64,000 nucleotides of DNA from contig CATWQE010000004.1 in the NCBI GenBank assembly GCA_958352855.1, forward strand, positions 31,091 to 95,090, in the 5' to 3' direction. The translations under genes and the position numbers were made by a program. The stretch is from an uncultured Bacillota bacterium (GTDB taxonomy: Bacteria > Bacillota > Clostridia > Lachnospirales > Lachnospiraceae). Below the pieces are notes generated by a model. The model was not told the DNA's origin. It was given only the letters and a program-made list of their open reading frames with translations, and searched no databases. Positions within the stretch are counted from its first letter, which is position 1. The number at the start of each line of letters is the position of its first letter. Shown piece by piece: positions 8,044 to 16,754 of this stretch.

Positions 8044-9540
8044 ATGAAGTTAAAAACAAGGATTATTATTTCTTTTTTCATTATTGTATTGGAGCCCCTT
8101 CTTTTTACGGGAATTGCATTTTGGGCTTTTACTCAATATCAGTTCAGTATGATTGAGAAGCAATATGGAATCGAAGACCCCACTTATGAGAGCCTGACCA
8201 ATATGGCGGAGGTGGTAAATCATCTTACCAATGAAATAATAGAAAATATCAGGGTGGTTGCGCAGACAACCCCGTCTAAGTTTGAGGATATCGTATATCT
8301 GGATGATTTGAACAGAGAGCTTCAGGAAATGCATTCCTATATTCTGGTTCAGGAGAATGACAGAATTACGTATTATGGATGTGAAACTTATCCCCAGGAG
8401 CTGGTAGAAAAATTGGGAAAATTCCAGGATTTTGATGCCAGTACCAATGCAGGTCTTTATCTTGGAGGGCGGGTACAGGTGCTTGTGAAACAGGTGACTT
8501 TTGAAACGCCACAGATAAAAGACGGAAGTGTGTTTATTGTTTCCAATATTCTGGAGACGCTTCCTCAGATGAAAGATTTGTTTAAAAATATGCTGGTAAC
8601 AGTGGTTGTGATTTTAGTAACAACAGCGCTGGGACTTACCTGGTGGATTTACAGGGGAGTGATTGCACCTCTGGATAAATTGCGTATGGCAACACAGAAG
8701 ATTAAAACCGGAGATTTGAACTTCACAGTATCTTCGGAGGGCGTCAGTGAGATTGCAGATTTGTGTCAGGATTTTGAGGAAATGCGCCAGAGGCTCAAGG
8801 AAAATGCAGAGGAGAAGGTGGAGTTTGATCGGGAAAGCAAGGAGCTTATCAGTAATATTTCTCATGACCTGAAAACACCTATTACAGCAGTGAAGGGATA
8901 TGTAGAGGGAATTATGGATGGTGTTGCCAATACACCGGAGAAAATGGAGCGCTATATCAAGACGATTTATAATAAATCCAATGAAATGGACAGACTAATT
9001 AATGAGCTGACCTTTTATTCCAAGATGGATACCAATAAGATTCCGTATACCTTTAATAAGATTATGGTTACAGAATTTTTTGACGATTGCGCAGAGGACC
9101 TTCACATGGAGTTAGAAGCTAAGAATGTGGACTTTTCTTATTCCAATTATGTGGAACCGGAGGTTATGGTAATTGCAGATGCAGAGCAGATTAAGAGGGT
9201 TGTAAATAATATTGTAAGTAATTCCCTGAAATATACAGATGCAGGCAAGCAGCAAAAGATTAATCTTAGAGTAAAGGACGTAGGAGATTTTATTCAGGTA
9301 GAAATAGAGGACAATGGAAAAGGGATTGCAGCAAAGGATTTGCCGAATATTTTTGACCGGTTTTACCGGACAGATGCCTCCAGAAATTCATCCAAGGGAG
9401 GAAGCGGCATAGGGCTGTCCATTGTGAAGAAAATTATGGAAGACCATGGTGGAAAAGTCTGGGCAACCAGCAAAGAGCATACAGGGACTGTGATGTATTT
9501 TGTCCTTAGAAAATATCAGGAGGTACCGGCAAATGAGTAA
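8044..9540 (+). CDS. Sensor histidine kinase (HAMP-HisKA-HATPase)
   Basis: 498 residues from the ATG at 8044, which AGAGG precedes by about eight bases; a GTG at 8026 is also in frame but less well placed. Membrane segment 1 covers residues about 7-28, an extracytoplasmic sensor domain of about 155 residues follows, and segment 2 lies in TVVVILVTTALGLTWWIY. Next come HAMP (APLDKLRMATQKIKTGDL), the phosphoacceptor His in ISHDLKTPITAVKGY, then N-box NNIVSNSLKYT, DNGKGIA, FDRFYR and GGSGIGLS. All kinase motifs are intact. It phosphorylates the response regulator whose start it overlaps. The signal is unknown. Confidence 0.93.
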   Translation: MKLKTRIIISFFIIVLEPLLFTGIAFWAFTQYQFSMIEKQYGIEDPTYESLTNMAEVVNHLTNEIIENIRVVAQTTPSKFEDIVYLDDLNRELQEMHSYILVQENDRITYYGCETYPQELVEKLGKFQDFDASTNAGLYLGGRVQVLVKQVTFETPQIKDGSVFIVSNILETLPQMKDLFKNMLVTVVVILVTTALGLTWWIYRGVIAPLDKLRMATQKIKTGDLNFTVSSEGVSEIADLCQDFEEMRQRLKENAEEKVEFDRESKELISNISHDLKTPITAVKGYVEGIMDGVANTPEKMERYIKTIYNKSNEMDRLINELTFYSKMDTNKIPYTFNKIMVTEFFDDCAEDLHMELEAKNVDFSYSNYVEPEVMVIADAEQIKRVVNNIVSNSLKYTDAGKQQKINLRVKDVGDFIQVEIEDNGKGIAAKDLPNIFDRFYRTDASRNSSKGGSGIGLSIVKKIMEDHGGKVWATSKEHTGTVMYFVLRKYQEVPANE

Positions 9541-10222
9541 GATTTTAATTATTGAAGATGAAGAAGCGATTGCAGATTTAGAGAAGGACTATCTGGAATT
9601 AAGCGGCTTTCAGGTGGAAATTGAAAACAGAGGAGATGTGGGACTAAAGAAAGCCCTGGAAGAGGATTATGATTTGTTTATTCTGGATTTAATGCTTCCG
9701 GAAGTGGATGGATTTGAAATCTGCAGGGAAATCAGAAATCAGAAAAACACTCCGATCATCATGGTTTCTGCAAAAAAAGATGATATTGATAAAATCCGCG
9801 GTCTTGGGCTGGGGGCAGACGATTACATGACAAAGCCTTTTAGTCCAAGTGAGCTTGTGGCAAGGGTGAAAGCGCATCTGGCAAGATATGAACGTCTCAT
9901 TGGTACAGGCGTTCAGGAAAATGACATTATTGAAATTCGTGGACTGAAAATTGATAAAACTGCCAGAAGAGTATGGATTAATGGAGAAGAGAAAAATTTC
10001 ACGACCAAGGAATTTGACCTTCTGACGTTCCTGGCGCAGAATCCCAACAGGGTGTTTACCAAAGATGAACTCTTCAAAGAAATCTGGGCAATGGAATCTA
10101 TTGGAGATATTGCTACGGTTACTGTGCATATTAAGAAGATTCGGGAGAAAATTGAGTTTAACACAGCGAAGCCTCAGTATATTGAGACAATCTGGGGAGT
10201 TGGATATCGGTTTAAGGTGTAG
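9533..10222 (+). CDS. OmpR/PhoB-family response regulator
   Basis: 229 residues. The receiver domain has the acidic pair EDE at 8-10, phosphoacceptor Asp52 in LFILDLMLPEVDG and the conserved Lys in MTKPF. The C-terminal winged helix (about 130-229) shows TTKEFDLLTFLAQNPNRVFT and TVTVHIKKIREKI, the OmpR pattern. The ATG at 9533 overlaps the kinase stop by eight bases and has GGAGG at 9520-9524, so the pair is translationally coupled. Targets are not evident; no transporter or peptidase gene follows, only a terminator. Confidence 0.94.
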   Translation: MSKILIIEDEEAIADLEKDYLELSGFQVEIENRGDVGLKKALEEDYDLFILDLMLPEVDGFEICREIRNQKNTPIIMVSAKKDDIDKIRGLGLGADDYMTKPFSPSELVARVKAHLARYERLIGTGVQENDIIEIRGLKIDKTARRVWINGEEKNFTTKEFDLLTFLAQNPNRVFTKDELFKEIWAMESIGDIATVTVHIKKIREKIEFNTAKPQYIETIWGVGYRFKV

Positions 10223-10252
10223 GAGTATACAGAGATTTTGGAGTTTAAAGTG

Positions 10253-10294
10253 GGCTGTTGTATCGAAGCGTAGTTGGGTGCAACAGCCTTTGTT
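10253..10294 (+). terminator. Terminator of the two-component operon
   Basis: GGCUGUUG (10253-10260) pairs with CAACAGCC (10281-10288) across a 20-base loop and is followed by UUUGUUAUU. The U-run is interrupted, so the terminator is probably of moderate strength. Confidence 0.55.
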
Positions 10295-10295
10295 A

Positions 10296-10332
10296 TTAAA
10301 AAAAATAAGGAACCAATGCGGGCATCAGTTCC
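10296..10332 (-). terminator. Terminator of the Abi gene
   Basis: Read on the - strand, GGAAC (10332-10328) and AUGC pair with GCAU and GUUCC (10313-10309), and a run of eight T residues follows at once. It lies about 100 bases beyond the Abi stop codon. Confidence 0.7.
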
Positions 10333-10430
10333 TCGGAAAAACGTTTAAGTTTTTTGAGCTACAATGTTATTATATGTAGCTAAGATTAAAATGTCAACAA
10401 GTTTGTATGTATAGGTCAGGGTATGTGAAC

Positions 10431-11372
10431 TTATTTTCTGTATTTGTTGCAAAATGTAGTAATTATTTTATTTGTAAAATGGTAGCACTCCTTGATGCTT
10501 ATATTTTTTTCAAAGTATTCTTTATGTTGAGGCATTCTTTTGTGAAACAACCAATTTAACTGTTTAATACCATATTGTTTAATGCCACTGCTTTTTATTA
10601 CGTTTAGGTATACATAGACCAAGATGATGAAGTCATGGATTACAGGATTCTTCATCCATGTTGTTCTGCTTTTTTCAGATATTGTTTTAATTTTTGAGAT
10701 TTCAAATAAAATATCTTTATTCTTGTGAAGAACTACATTATAGGGTGCTTTGAGGCTATTAAGTAAACAATTATTGTGTGCTGCGGCATTTCTTAGAAAT
10801 TTTATTGACCATAGATAACTGCTAAAATTATTTTTTGACGGATATTTTGAATAATATAGCTGATATAGGTCAATAAAGTGTCCAAAAGAGAGTACCTCTA
10901 CAATTTCCCAGAGAGCATAGTTGTCATCTTCGTCTAAACGTTTTTGAATTAAGTCACTTGCGGCTGATTTTCCAATTTTATCATGAATGGACTTTACGGT
11001 GGTAAAGTCTTGTTCTAGATATTCTTTCACGATTGAGTATCCATCTTCAAGGGGATTTTGGCTCAGATTATAAAGAAGTTGTACTTTCAAGGCATGTTCT
11101 ATATCCAAGGCCATTGATAGAATAATTTTTCTCAAATACATGTCTAAAGTAGAAAGCTCTTTTAAGTAAGCAAAATCTAAATTAATATATTGCCCCTTTT
11201 TTGAAGTGGTATTGTATTTATCATAGTTACGTTCATAAGCTTTTATCTTGAAGTAGTAGGTATTATATTTCAAAAAGCGTTTGGCATCGTCTTTATCTGA
11301 ATGAAGAAATGTAATACCTTTTGCTTGCATATCAGTTATTTGTTCGTCTATAGTTAATTTAGAACGCGTCAT
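10431..11372 (-). CDS. Abi family abortive-infection protein (Abi_2, AbiD/AbiF type)
   Basis: 313 residues. The N-terminal region matches the Abi_2 pattern: LTIDEQITDMQAKGI, then a short Asp-rich segment, RFLKYNTYYFKIKAY, and a central FGHFIDLYQLYY near the LRNAAAHNNCL motif (R-x4-6-H as in HEPN-like RNases). Members, such as lactococcal AbiD/AbiF, stop phage multiplication by killing or arresting the infected cell; mechanism here is not known. The start at 11372 is chosen because the promoter sits at 11413-11441 and a longer frame from 11441 would begin inside the -35 box. The gene is AT-rich against its neighbours, stands alone and has its own terminator, all consistent with acquisition by transfer. 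Confidence 0.82.
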   Translation of the reverse strand: MTRSKLTIDEQITDMQAKGITFLHSDKDDAKRFLKYNTYYFKIKAYERNYDKYNTTSKKGQYINLDFAYLKELSTLDMYLRKIILSMALDIEHALKVQLLYNLSQNPLEDGYSIVKEYLEQDFTTVKSIHDKIGKSAASDLIQKRLDEDDNYALWEIVEVLSFGHFIDLYQLYYSKYPSKNNFSSYLWSIKFLRNAAAHNNCLLNSLKAPYNVVLHKNKDILFEISKIKTISEKSRTTWMKNPVIHDFIILVYVYLNVIKSSGIKQYGIKQLNWLFHKRMPQHKEYFEKNISIKECYHFTNKIITTFCNKYRK

Positions 11373-11412
11373 CTCTCTATCACCTGCATTTCGTGTAAAC
11401 TTGTTAGATTCT

Positions 11413-11441
11413 ATTATAGTATTATAGATGCTGATAATCAA
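11413..11441 (-). promoter_or_regulatory. Strong promoter of the Abi gene
   Basis: On the - strand: TTGATT (11441-11436), exactly 17 bases, TATAAT (11418-11413). The predicted start point near 11406 gives a 5' leader of about 34 bases before the ATG at 11372. Confidence 0.8.
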
Positions 11442-11534
11442 TGAAAAGTTGTTTTTTTGAATTAAAATTTAAATATTTTCAATTGCTTTTATAGAAGGTA
11501 TTGAAGTCTTTACATTGAAAAGTCTCATATTCAT

Positions 11535-12968
11535 TTACACCAAAACATAAATATACCTCTGTTCATAGTCTTTCATACCCTGCAGATACATTCCCTGTTG
11601 CCTTAAATGCTCTATCTGAGTCAGAAACTCTTCTGAAATGATTTCGCCAGGCGCTAAAAGAGGAATTCCGGGTGGATACAAATAAGCATATTCCGCAGAA
11701 ACTCTGCCGCAGCTTTCTTTTAGAGGGATAGCTTCCGAAGAACCTTCTGCTGCCTGCCAGATAGCATATTTCTGCAGATTTTGTGCTGCAAATTCGGTAT
11801 TGGTAAACCTATACATAGGTGTCTTTGTCTTTTTTGTATCAAAATTTTCGTCTATTTCCAGCAGCGCGCTTACCAACCGGTCAAATCCTTTCTGGCTGTC
11901 CATAACACTTGTGAGCGCCAGTACATATTGTTCTGCTTCCATTTCCATTTCCAGATGATATTTTGTTCTCAGGATTTCATGAAGCTGTGGACCATTGACG
12001 GGTGCATCTACTGTTGAGATGACGAATTTGGATAAATCCATATCAAAAATGTCCCCTTGTTTTTTTAAATTTATATCTACCAGATGCAGAACTTTCATGG
12101 CACATAATTGTTTTCTTGCTTTTTTCATACGCACAGAAAAAAGTTCAAATTGTTCTGCGCCCTGCTCTTCCAAAAAGCGAAGGCAATAGGAAATTCCTCC
12201 CATTAAAAGATAGGAAGGGCTGCTGGTCTCGTAAATGCCAAGAAATTCTTCCAGTTTTTCGGTGGAGACTCTGTTGCCTTTTTGGTGAAGCAGAGCAGTT
12301 TGTGTCATTGCTGGTAATGTTTTATGTAAACTATGTATAACTATGTCAGCGCCCAGTTCAAGGGCTGATATCGGAAAAGCCTGGTGAAAGGCAAAGTGAG
12401 CGCCATGTGCTTCGTCTACAATCAGTGGTATTCCATAACTATGTACAATTTGAGCAATCCTGGCTATATCTGACACGATTCCGTCATAGCTTGGAGAGGT
12501 GATTACAACAGCTTCTATGTCTTGATTTTCCTGGAGGGATTTTTCCACATTTTCCGGTGAGATACCGCCATTTAATCCACAAAAAGGTTCATAAGATGGG
12601 TATAAATATACAGTTTCCAGGCCACGCAGGTAGGCCGCATGATACACTGCTTTATGGCAGTTCCTGGCCATGAGAAGTTTTCCGCCTCTGGAGGTGCAGG
12701 CAGAAACCGCAGCCAGGATACCTGCTGTACTGCCATTTATTAAAAACCAGGTTTTATCTGCATGATATAAAGAAGCAGCTTTTTCCTGATTTTCTTTTAT
12801 GATACCCTCTGCGTGATGCAGATTGTCAAAATCCGTTATCTCTGTAATGTCCACTGCATAAGGATTGCTCAGATATTGAGAACAAACCTGACGCTTATGC
12901 CCAGGCATGTGAAAAGGGTAAAAATCAGTCTGGCTGTATTCATATAAAGCTTGGTCAAGGTAATTCAT
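11535..12968 (-). CDS. Orn/Lys/Arg decarboxylase family PLP enzyme (YaaO type)
   Basis: 477 residues, PLP-dependent fold I. The N-terminus YPFHMPGHKRQ, the INGSTAGILAA loop, the VDEAHGAHF PLP-Asp motif and the Schiff-base Lys in HSLHKTLPAMTQTA are typical of short Firmicutes members of the lysine/arginine decarboxylase family. The C-terminal domain contains YPPGIPLLAPGE. It probably makes a polyamine precursor (cadaverine or agmatine); the substrate cannot be told from sequence. The start at 12968 has GGAGACAG upstream and begins the family N-terminus. In Bacillus the homologue yaaO precedes tmk and holB; here it sits near holB but on the opposite strand. Confidence 0.9.
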   Translation of the reverse strand: MNYLDQALYEYSQTDFYPFHMPGHKRQVCSQYLSNPYAVDITEITDFDNLHHAEGIIKENQEKAASLYHADKTWFLINGSTAGILAAVSACTSRGGKLLMARNCHKAVYHAAYLRGLETVYLYPSYEPFCGLNGGISPENVEKSLQENQDIEAVVITSPSYDGIVSDIARIAQIVHSYGIPLIVDEAHGAHFAFHQAFPISALELGADIVIHSLHKTLPAMTQTALLHQKGNRVSTEKLEEFLGIYETSSPSYLLMGGISYCLRFLEEQGAEQFELFSVRMKKARKQLCAMKVLHLVDINLKKQGDIFDMDLSKFVISTVDAPVNGPQLHEILRTKYHLEMEMEAEQYVLALTSVMDSQKGFDRLVSALLEIDENFDTKKTKTPMYRFTNTEFAAQNLQKYAIWQAAEGSSEAIPLKESCGRVSAEYAYLYPPGIPLLAPGEIISEEFLTQIEHLRQQGMYLQGMKDYEQRYIYVLV

Positions 12969-13090
12969 AAGTCTGTCTCCATTAAAATATTCGTGGCCTG
13001 CCGGTATAATCTGCCACGCCAGTGGCAGTAAGCCAATGGAAACATTATACCACAAAATAGAAATAATATCTGTGTGGATTTTTTACTTTC

Positions 13091-13113
13091 TTTATCACAT
13101 AAAGTGTGATAAA
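13091..13113. promoter_or_regulatory. Palindromic operator-like site
   Basis: TTTATCACA (13091-13099) and TGTGATAAA (13105-13113) are perfect 9-base inverted arms around five bases; the symmetry extends imperfectly into TTTC and GAAA. It lies in the 297-base gap between the decarboxylase gene and the PD-(D/E)XK-like gene, which is otherwise AT-rich and without a recognisable gene. The core resembles CRP/FNR-type half sites, but no regulator of that class is in the window. Confidence 0.45.
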
Positions 13114-13265
13114 ATAAAGAAAAAGCATTATTTTCTATTTGTTCTATTAGCTTTGCTAATCTATTTTCAATTCTTTTTCGGAAAATTCTTGCTTTTACCC
13201 ATGTCTATTGCAGGAGTTTCCGGAAAACAGAAATCTCCTGTACCTAATTAAAAAAGGAGGTTTCT

Positions 13266-14138
13266 ATGAAAGAAGAGCCAAAACAGGGGAGTGAGGTTTC
13301 TTTGCCTGAAGATTCTCCGATTCAGTGGCATCCGGCTTTTTATGCTGGCATTCAGATTGAGTTTGGCAAAGAGGCAAAGTATCTTACCTTTGAGTCTGAA
13401 CATCTGCTTGGCTCAAAGCCCATGCAGATTGATGTTATCGTGAAAAAAGAGGAAAACAGAACACTAAAGAAAAATATTGGCAGAATATTCCGCAGATACA
13501 ACATTATTGAGTACAAAGGCCCTGGGGACTATCTGAGTATTGATGATTTTTATAAGGTATACGGCTATGCCTGTTTTTATAAATCTGATACCAGAAGTGC
13601 AGACAGTATAAAAATCAGAGATTTAACAATTACTCTGGTAAGTCAGTGCTATCCCCGGAAATTAATTGCTCATTTGCGGCAGAAACGTGGCTACGAAGTA
13701 CAATGTATCGAACCTGGTATCTATCAGGTAAGAGGTGATATCATTCCTATACAGATTCTTGTGACCAGGCGGATGTCTCCGGAGAAAAACCTGTGGCTGC
13801 GGAATCTCACCGACCATATACAGAGTACAGAAGAAGCAAAAAAACTGCTGGAAGAATATAAGAAACATAAAACAGATAAACTTTACGAGTCCATAGTGAA
13901 CATTATTATGAATGCAAATAAGGATTTATTTAAGGAGATGGATATTATGTGTGAAGCATTGATGGAATTAATGAAAGACGAACTGGAAGAAAGAGAACGT
14001 CTTGGTGAACAGCAAGGAGAAGACAGGGTGAATCAACTGATAGAAAAGCTGATAAGTCTTAACCGCATGGATGATGTTGTTAAATCTGTATCAGACAGGT
14101 TGTATCAAAAACAGCTTTTTGCGGAATTTCACCTTTAA
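13266..14138 (+). CDS. Uncharacterised protein with PD-(D/E)XK-like core
   Basis: 290 residues; I do not recognise a named function. The N-terminal half contains MQIDVIVKK (Asp56) and, 26 residues later, IIEYKGPGD (Glu82, Lys84), the D...ExK spacing of PD-(D/E)XK nuclease folds, followed by the helix IDDFYKVYGYACFYK. The C-terminal third is helical and charged (EERERLGEQQGEDRVNQL). This looks like the nuclease-fold transposase-like or orphan proteins found in many copies in Lachnospiraceae. The start follows a perfect AAGGAGG. No inverted repeats of a transposon were seen around it. Confidence 0.65.
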   Translation: MKEEPKQGSEVSLPEDSPIQWHPAFYAGIQIEFGKEAKYLTFESEHLLGSKPMQIDVIVKKEENRTLKKNIGRIFRRYNIIEYKGPGDYLSIDDFYKVYGYACFYKSDTRSADSIKIRDLTITLVSQCYPRKLIAHLRQKRGYEVQCIEPGIYQVRGDIIPIQILVTRRMSPEKNLWLRNLTDHIQSTEEAKKLLEEYKKHKTDKLYESIVNIIMNANKDLFKEMDIMCEALMELMKDELEERERLGEQQGEDRVNQLIEKLISLNRMDDVVKSVSDRLYQKQLFAEFHL

Positions 14139-14225
14139 TATACCTGTGAATTTTCTTTTCATTCCATTGCACAACCTTTAGCCTCATGATATGATTGCTG
14201 TAGACAGAAAGAGAGGTCATTAAAA

Positions 14226-14813
14226 TTGGGAAAGATTTTTTATATTATGGGGAAGAGTTCTTCTGGTAAAGATACCATTTACAGCAGAATCATGCAGGAT
14301 GAAGAACTGCATTTGAATAAGATTATTCTTTATACCACCAGACCCATGAGAGAAGGGGAGGAAGCTGGAAGAGAGTATCATTTTGTGGATGAGAAGGTGT
14401 TTCAGAAATTCCAGGAACAGGGGAGAATTATTGAGTCCAGAACATACCACACCGTATATGGTCCCTGGATTTATTTTACAGCAGATGACGGGCAGATTAC
14501 GTTGGAAGAGAATGATTATCTGGGAATTGGAACACTGGAATCTTATGAAGGAATGAAAAAATATTATGGAGAAGAGAATGTCTATCCATTATATATAGAA
14601 GTAGAAGACGGTCAGCGGTTGAAACGGGCCATTAGAAGAGAAGAACAGCAGCAGATTCCTAAATATGAAGAGATGTGCAGACGCTTTCTGGCTGATGCAG
14701 AGGACTTTTCAGAAGACAAACTGGAAGGCGCTGGTATTCGGAAACGATTCGACAATAAGGAGCTGGAGAATTGTATAAAAGAAATTAAAAACTGTATACA
14801 AAAGTTGCAGTAG
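14226..14813 (+). CDS. Guanylate kinase-like nucleotide kinase
   Basis: 195 residues of the guanylate kinase fold. The P-loop reads GKSSSGKDT (residues 9-17) instead of the usual GPSGVGKST. The GMP-binding segment is recognisable in YTTRPMREGEEAGREYHFV, as is the lid-region RAIRREEQQ. A TTG at 14226 is chosen as start because GAGAGG lies nine bases upstream and the next ATG would remove the first strand before the P-loop. The gene precedes holB, the position tmk takes in Bacillus. It could be a second guanylate kinase or have drifted to another nucleotide. Confidence 0.8.
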   Translation: MGKIFYIMGKSSSGKDTIYSRIMQDEELHLNKIILYTTRPMREGEEAGREYHFVDEKVFQKFQEQGRIIESRTYHTVYGPWIYFTADDGQITLEENDYLGIGTLESYEGMKKYYGEENVYPLYIEVEDGQRLKRAIRREEQQQIPKYEEMCRRFLADAEDFSEDKLEGAGIRKRFDNKELENCIKEIKNCIQKLQ

Positions 14814-14834
14814 ACGGAAAAGATATGCTATAAT
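14805..14834 (+). promoter_or_regulatory. holB operon promoter
   Basis: TTGCAG (14805-14810), 18 bases, TATAAT (14829-14834). It overlaps the end of the kinase gene and sits 32 bases before holB. Confidence 0.6.
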
Positions 14835-14866
14835 TGGCTATATCATTGGAAAAGAGGTGAGTTGCA

Positions 14867-15856
14867 ATGCAGGAAGTAAAGAACGTATTAGGACATGAAG
14901 AGATTTTAAAGCATTTACAAAATGCAGCAGCCATGGAACAGGTTTCCCATTCTTATATTTTTGCAGGAGAGAAGGGAAGCGGAAAGAAACTTCTGGCAAA
15001 ACTTTTTGCCATGACATTGCAATGTGAAAAACATGGAAAGGAACCATGTCTGCATTGTAGTTCCTGTAAAAAAGCTATGAACCGAAATCATCCGGATATT
15101 GTATATATCAGTCATGAAAAACCGGCCTCCATAGGGATCGAAGATATCAGAGAACAACTGATTGGAGATGTGGCTATTAAGCCATATACAGGGCCATATA
15201 AGATTTATATTGTAGACGAAGCAGAGAAAATGACGGTTCAGGCTCAGAATGCTCTTTTGAAAACCATTGAAGAACCGCCGGCTTATGCGGTGATTCTGCT
15301 TTTGGTAAGCAATGAGGGAGCGTTGCTTCCTACTATTTCTTCCAGATGTGTGACTCTGAACTTTAAACCTGTGCGGGATGAAGTGATTAAGAAATATTTG
15401 ATGGAAGAGCTTCATGTGCCGGATTACCAGGCAGAGGTCAGCGTTGCCTTTGCACAGGGTAATGTGGGGAAGGCGAAACAGATTGCCACAGCAGAAGATT
15501 TTTCAGATATGATGGAGGCAGCTTTCCGTATTTTGAAGAAAGGAAAGGATATGGAGGTCTACGAAATGGTAGATGCCATTAAATTACTTTCCGAGCAAAA
15601 GCATACAGTCTATGAATATCTGGACTTGTTCCTGGTATGGTTTAGGGATGTGTTGATGTTTAAAGCCACTCATGAGATGGATGGTCTGGTATTCCGTCAG
15701 GAGTATAACGCCATTAAAAACAGGGCGGACAGCAGTTCTTATGAGGGGCTTGAGAATATTATCAAAGCCATTGAGACTGCCAAGGCGCGTTTGCAGGCAA
15801 ACGTGAATTTTGATTTAACTATGGAACTTTTGTTCCTGACAATCAGGGAGAACTAA
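14867..15856 (+). CDS. holB: DNA polymerase III delta' subunit
   Basis: 329 residues. Part of the clamp-loader complex that places the sliding clamp on DNA. Visible are a P-loop-like GEKGSGKKLL near residue 34, a zinc module with Cys residues in CEKHGKEPCLHCSSC, the Walker-B-like YIVDEAEKMT and the sensor/SRC motif TISSRC. The stop is followed one base later by ricT, and the holB-ricT-trmN6-rsmI order is that of Firmicutes, which supports the assignment. Length matches the family. Confidence 0.93.
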   Translation: MQEVKNVLGHEEILKHLQNAAAMEQVSHSYIFAGEKGSGKKLLAKLFAMTLQCEKHGKEPCLHCSSCKKAMNRNHPDIVYISHEKPASIGIEDIREQLIGDVAIKPYTGPYKIYIVDEAEKMTVQAQNALLKTIEEPPAYAVILLLVSNEGALLPTISSRCVTLNFKPVRDEVIKKYLMEELHVPDYQAEVSVAFAQGNVGKAKQIATAEDFSDMMEAAFRILKKGKDMEVYEMVDAIKLLSEQKHTVYEYLDLFLVWFRDVLMFKATHEMDGLVFRQEYNAIKNRADSSSYEGLENIIKAIETAKARLQANVNFDLTMELLFLTIREN

Positions 15857-15857
15857 G

Positions 15858-16742
15858 ATGACAAGAGTAATTGGAGTTAGATTTCGCAATGTTGGGAAAA
15901 TCTATTACTTTTCACCAAAGAATCTGGAAATACATGCAGGAGACCATGTAATTGTAGAAACTGCCAGAGGGGTTGAGTATGGAAGTGTTGTGCTGCCCCC
16001 AAGGGATGTGGAAGATGAAAAGGTGATTCAGCCTTTGAAGGAGGTTATCCGCATTGCAAATCCTCAGGATGATAAGAAAGAAGAGATAAACCGGAAGAAG
16101 GAGAAAGAGGCTTTCCAGGTATGCCTGAAGAAAATCAGGGAGCATGGTCTGGAAATGAAGCTCATTGATGTGGAGTATACATTTGATAATAATAAAATTC
16201 TGTTTTATTTCACTGCAGATGGAAGGATTGATTTCCGGGAATTAGTAAAAGATTTGGCGGCAATTTTTAAAACCAGAATTGAACTCAGACAAATCGGAGT
16301 AAGAGATGAAACAAAGATTTTAGGTGGAATCGGTATTTGCGGAAGACCGCTTTGCTGTCACACATATCTGTCTGAATTTGTTCCTGTGTCTATTAAGATG
16401 GCAAAAGAACAGAATCTGTCCTTGAATCCTACTAAGATTTCCGGCGTCTGCGGCAGATTGATGTGCTGCCTGAAAAATGAGGAAGAAACTTATGAAGAGC
16501 TGAACCGGAAGCTTCCCAATACAGGAGACAGAGTGACCACACCGGAGGGATTAAAAGGTGAGGTGCAGAGTGTAAATGTATTGAGGCAGTTGGTGAAAGT
16601 CATTGTAGATATAGAGGATGAGAAAGAAATCAGGGAATATCAGGCATCAGAGCTGAAATTTAAAACAAGGCAGAAAAAGGAAAAACTAAAGCTGACAGAA
16701 GAAGAACTGAAAGCATTGAAAGAACTGGAAAAGGATAAATAG
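15858..16742 (+). CDS. ricT: PSP1/RicT (YaaT) family regulatory protein
   Basis: 294 residues. The N-terminal GVRFRNVGKIYYF and the PSP1 core are followed by the paired cysteine motifs GICGRPLCCHTYL and GVCGRLMCCLKNE that hold an Fe-S cluster in the Bacillus Ric complex. There, RicT works with RicA and RicF to steer RNase Y and mRNA maturation and affects sporulation (family knowledge). The C-terminus is Lys/Glu-rich and likely helical. ricA and ricF are not in the window. It follows holB by one base. Confidence 0.92.
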   Translation: MTRVIGVRFRNVGKIYYFSPKNLEIHAGDHVIVETARGVEYGSVVLPPRDVEDEKVIQPLKEVIRIANPQDDKKEEINRKKEKEAFQVCLKKIREHGLEMKLIDVEYTFDNNKILFYFTADGRIDFRELVKDLAAIFKTRIELRQIGVRDETKILGGIGICGRPLCCHTYLSEFVPVSIKMAKEQNLSLNPTKISGVCGRLMCCLKNEEETYEELNRKLPNTGDRVTTPEGLKGEVQSVNVLRQLVKVIVDIEDEKEIREYQASELKFKTRQKKEKLKLTEEELKALKELEKDK

Positions 16743-16754
16743 AGAGGATAGATC

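Noticed and set aside
13036..13251. Open frame of 71 residues in the gap before the PD-(D/E)XK-like gene
   Set aside because: Overlaps the decarboxylase 5' region and an operator-like palindrome, has no good ribosome site and an odd F/Y/L-rich composition.
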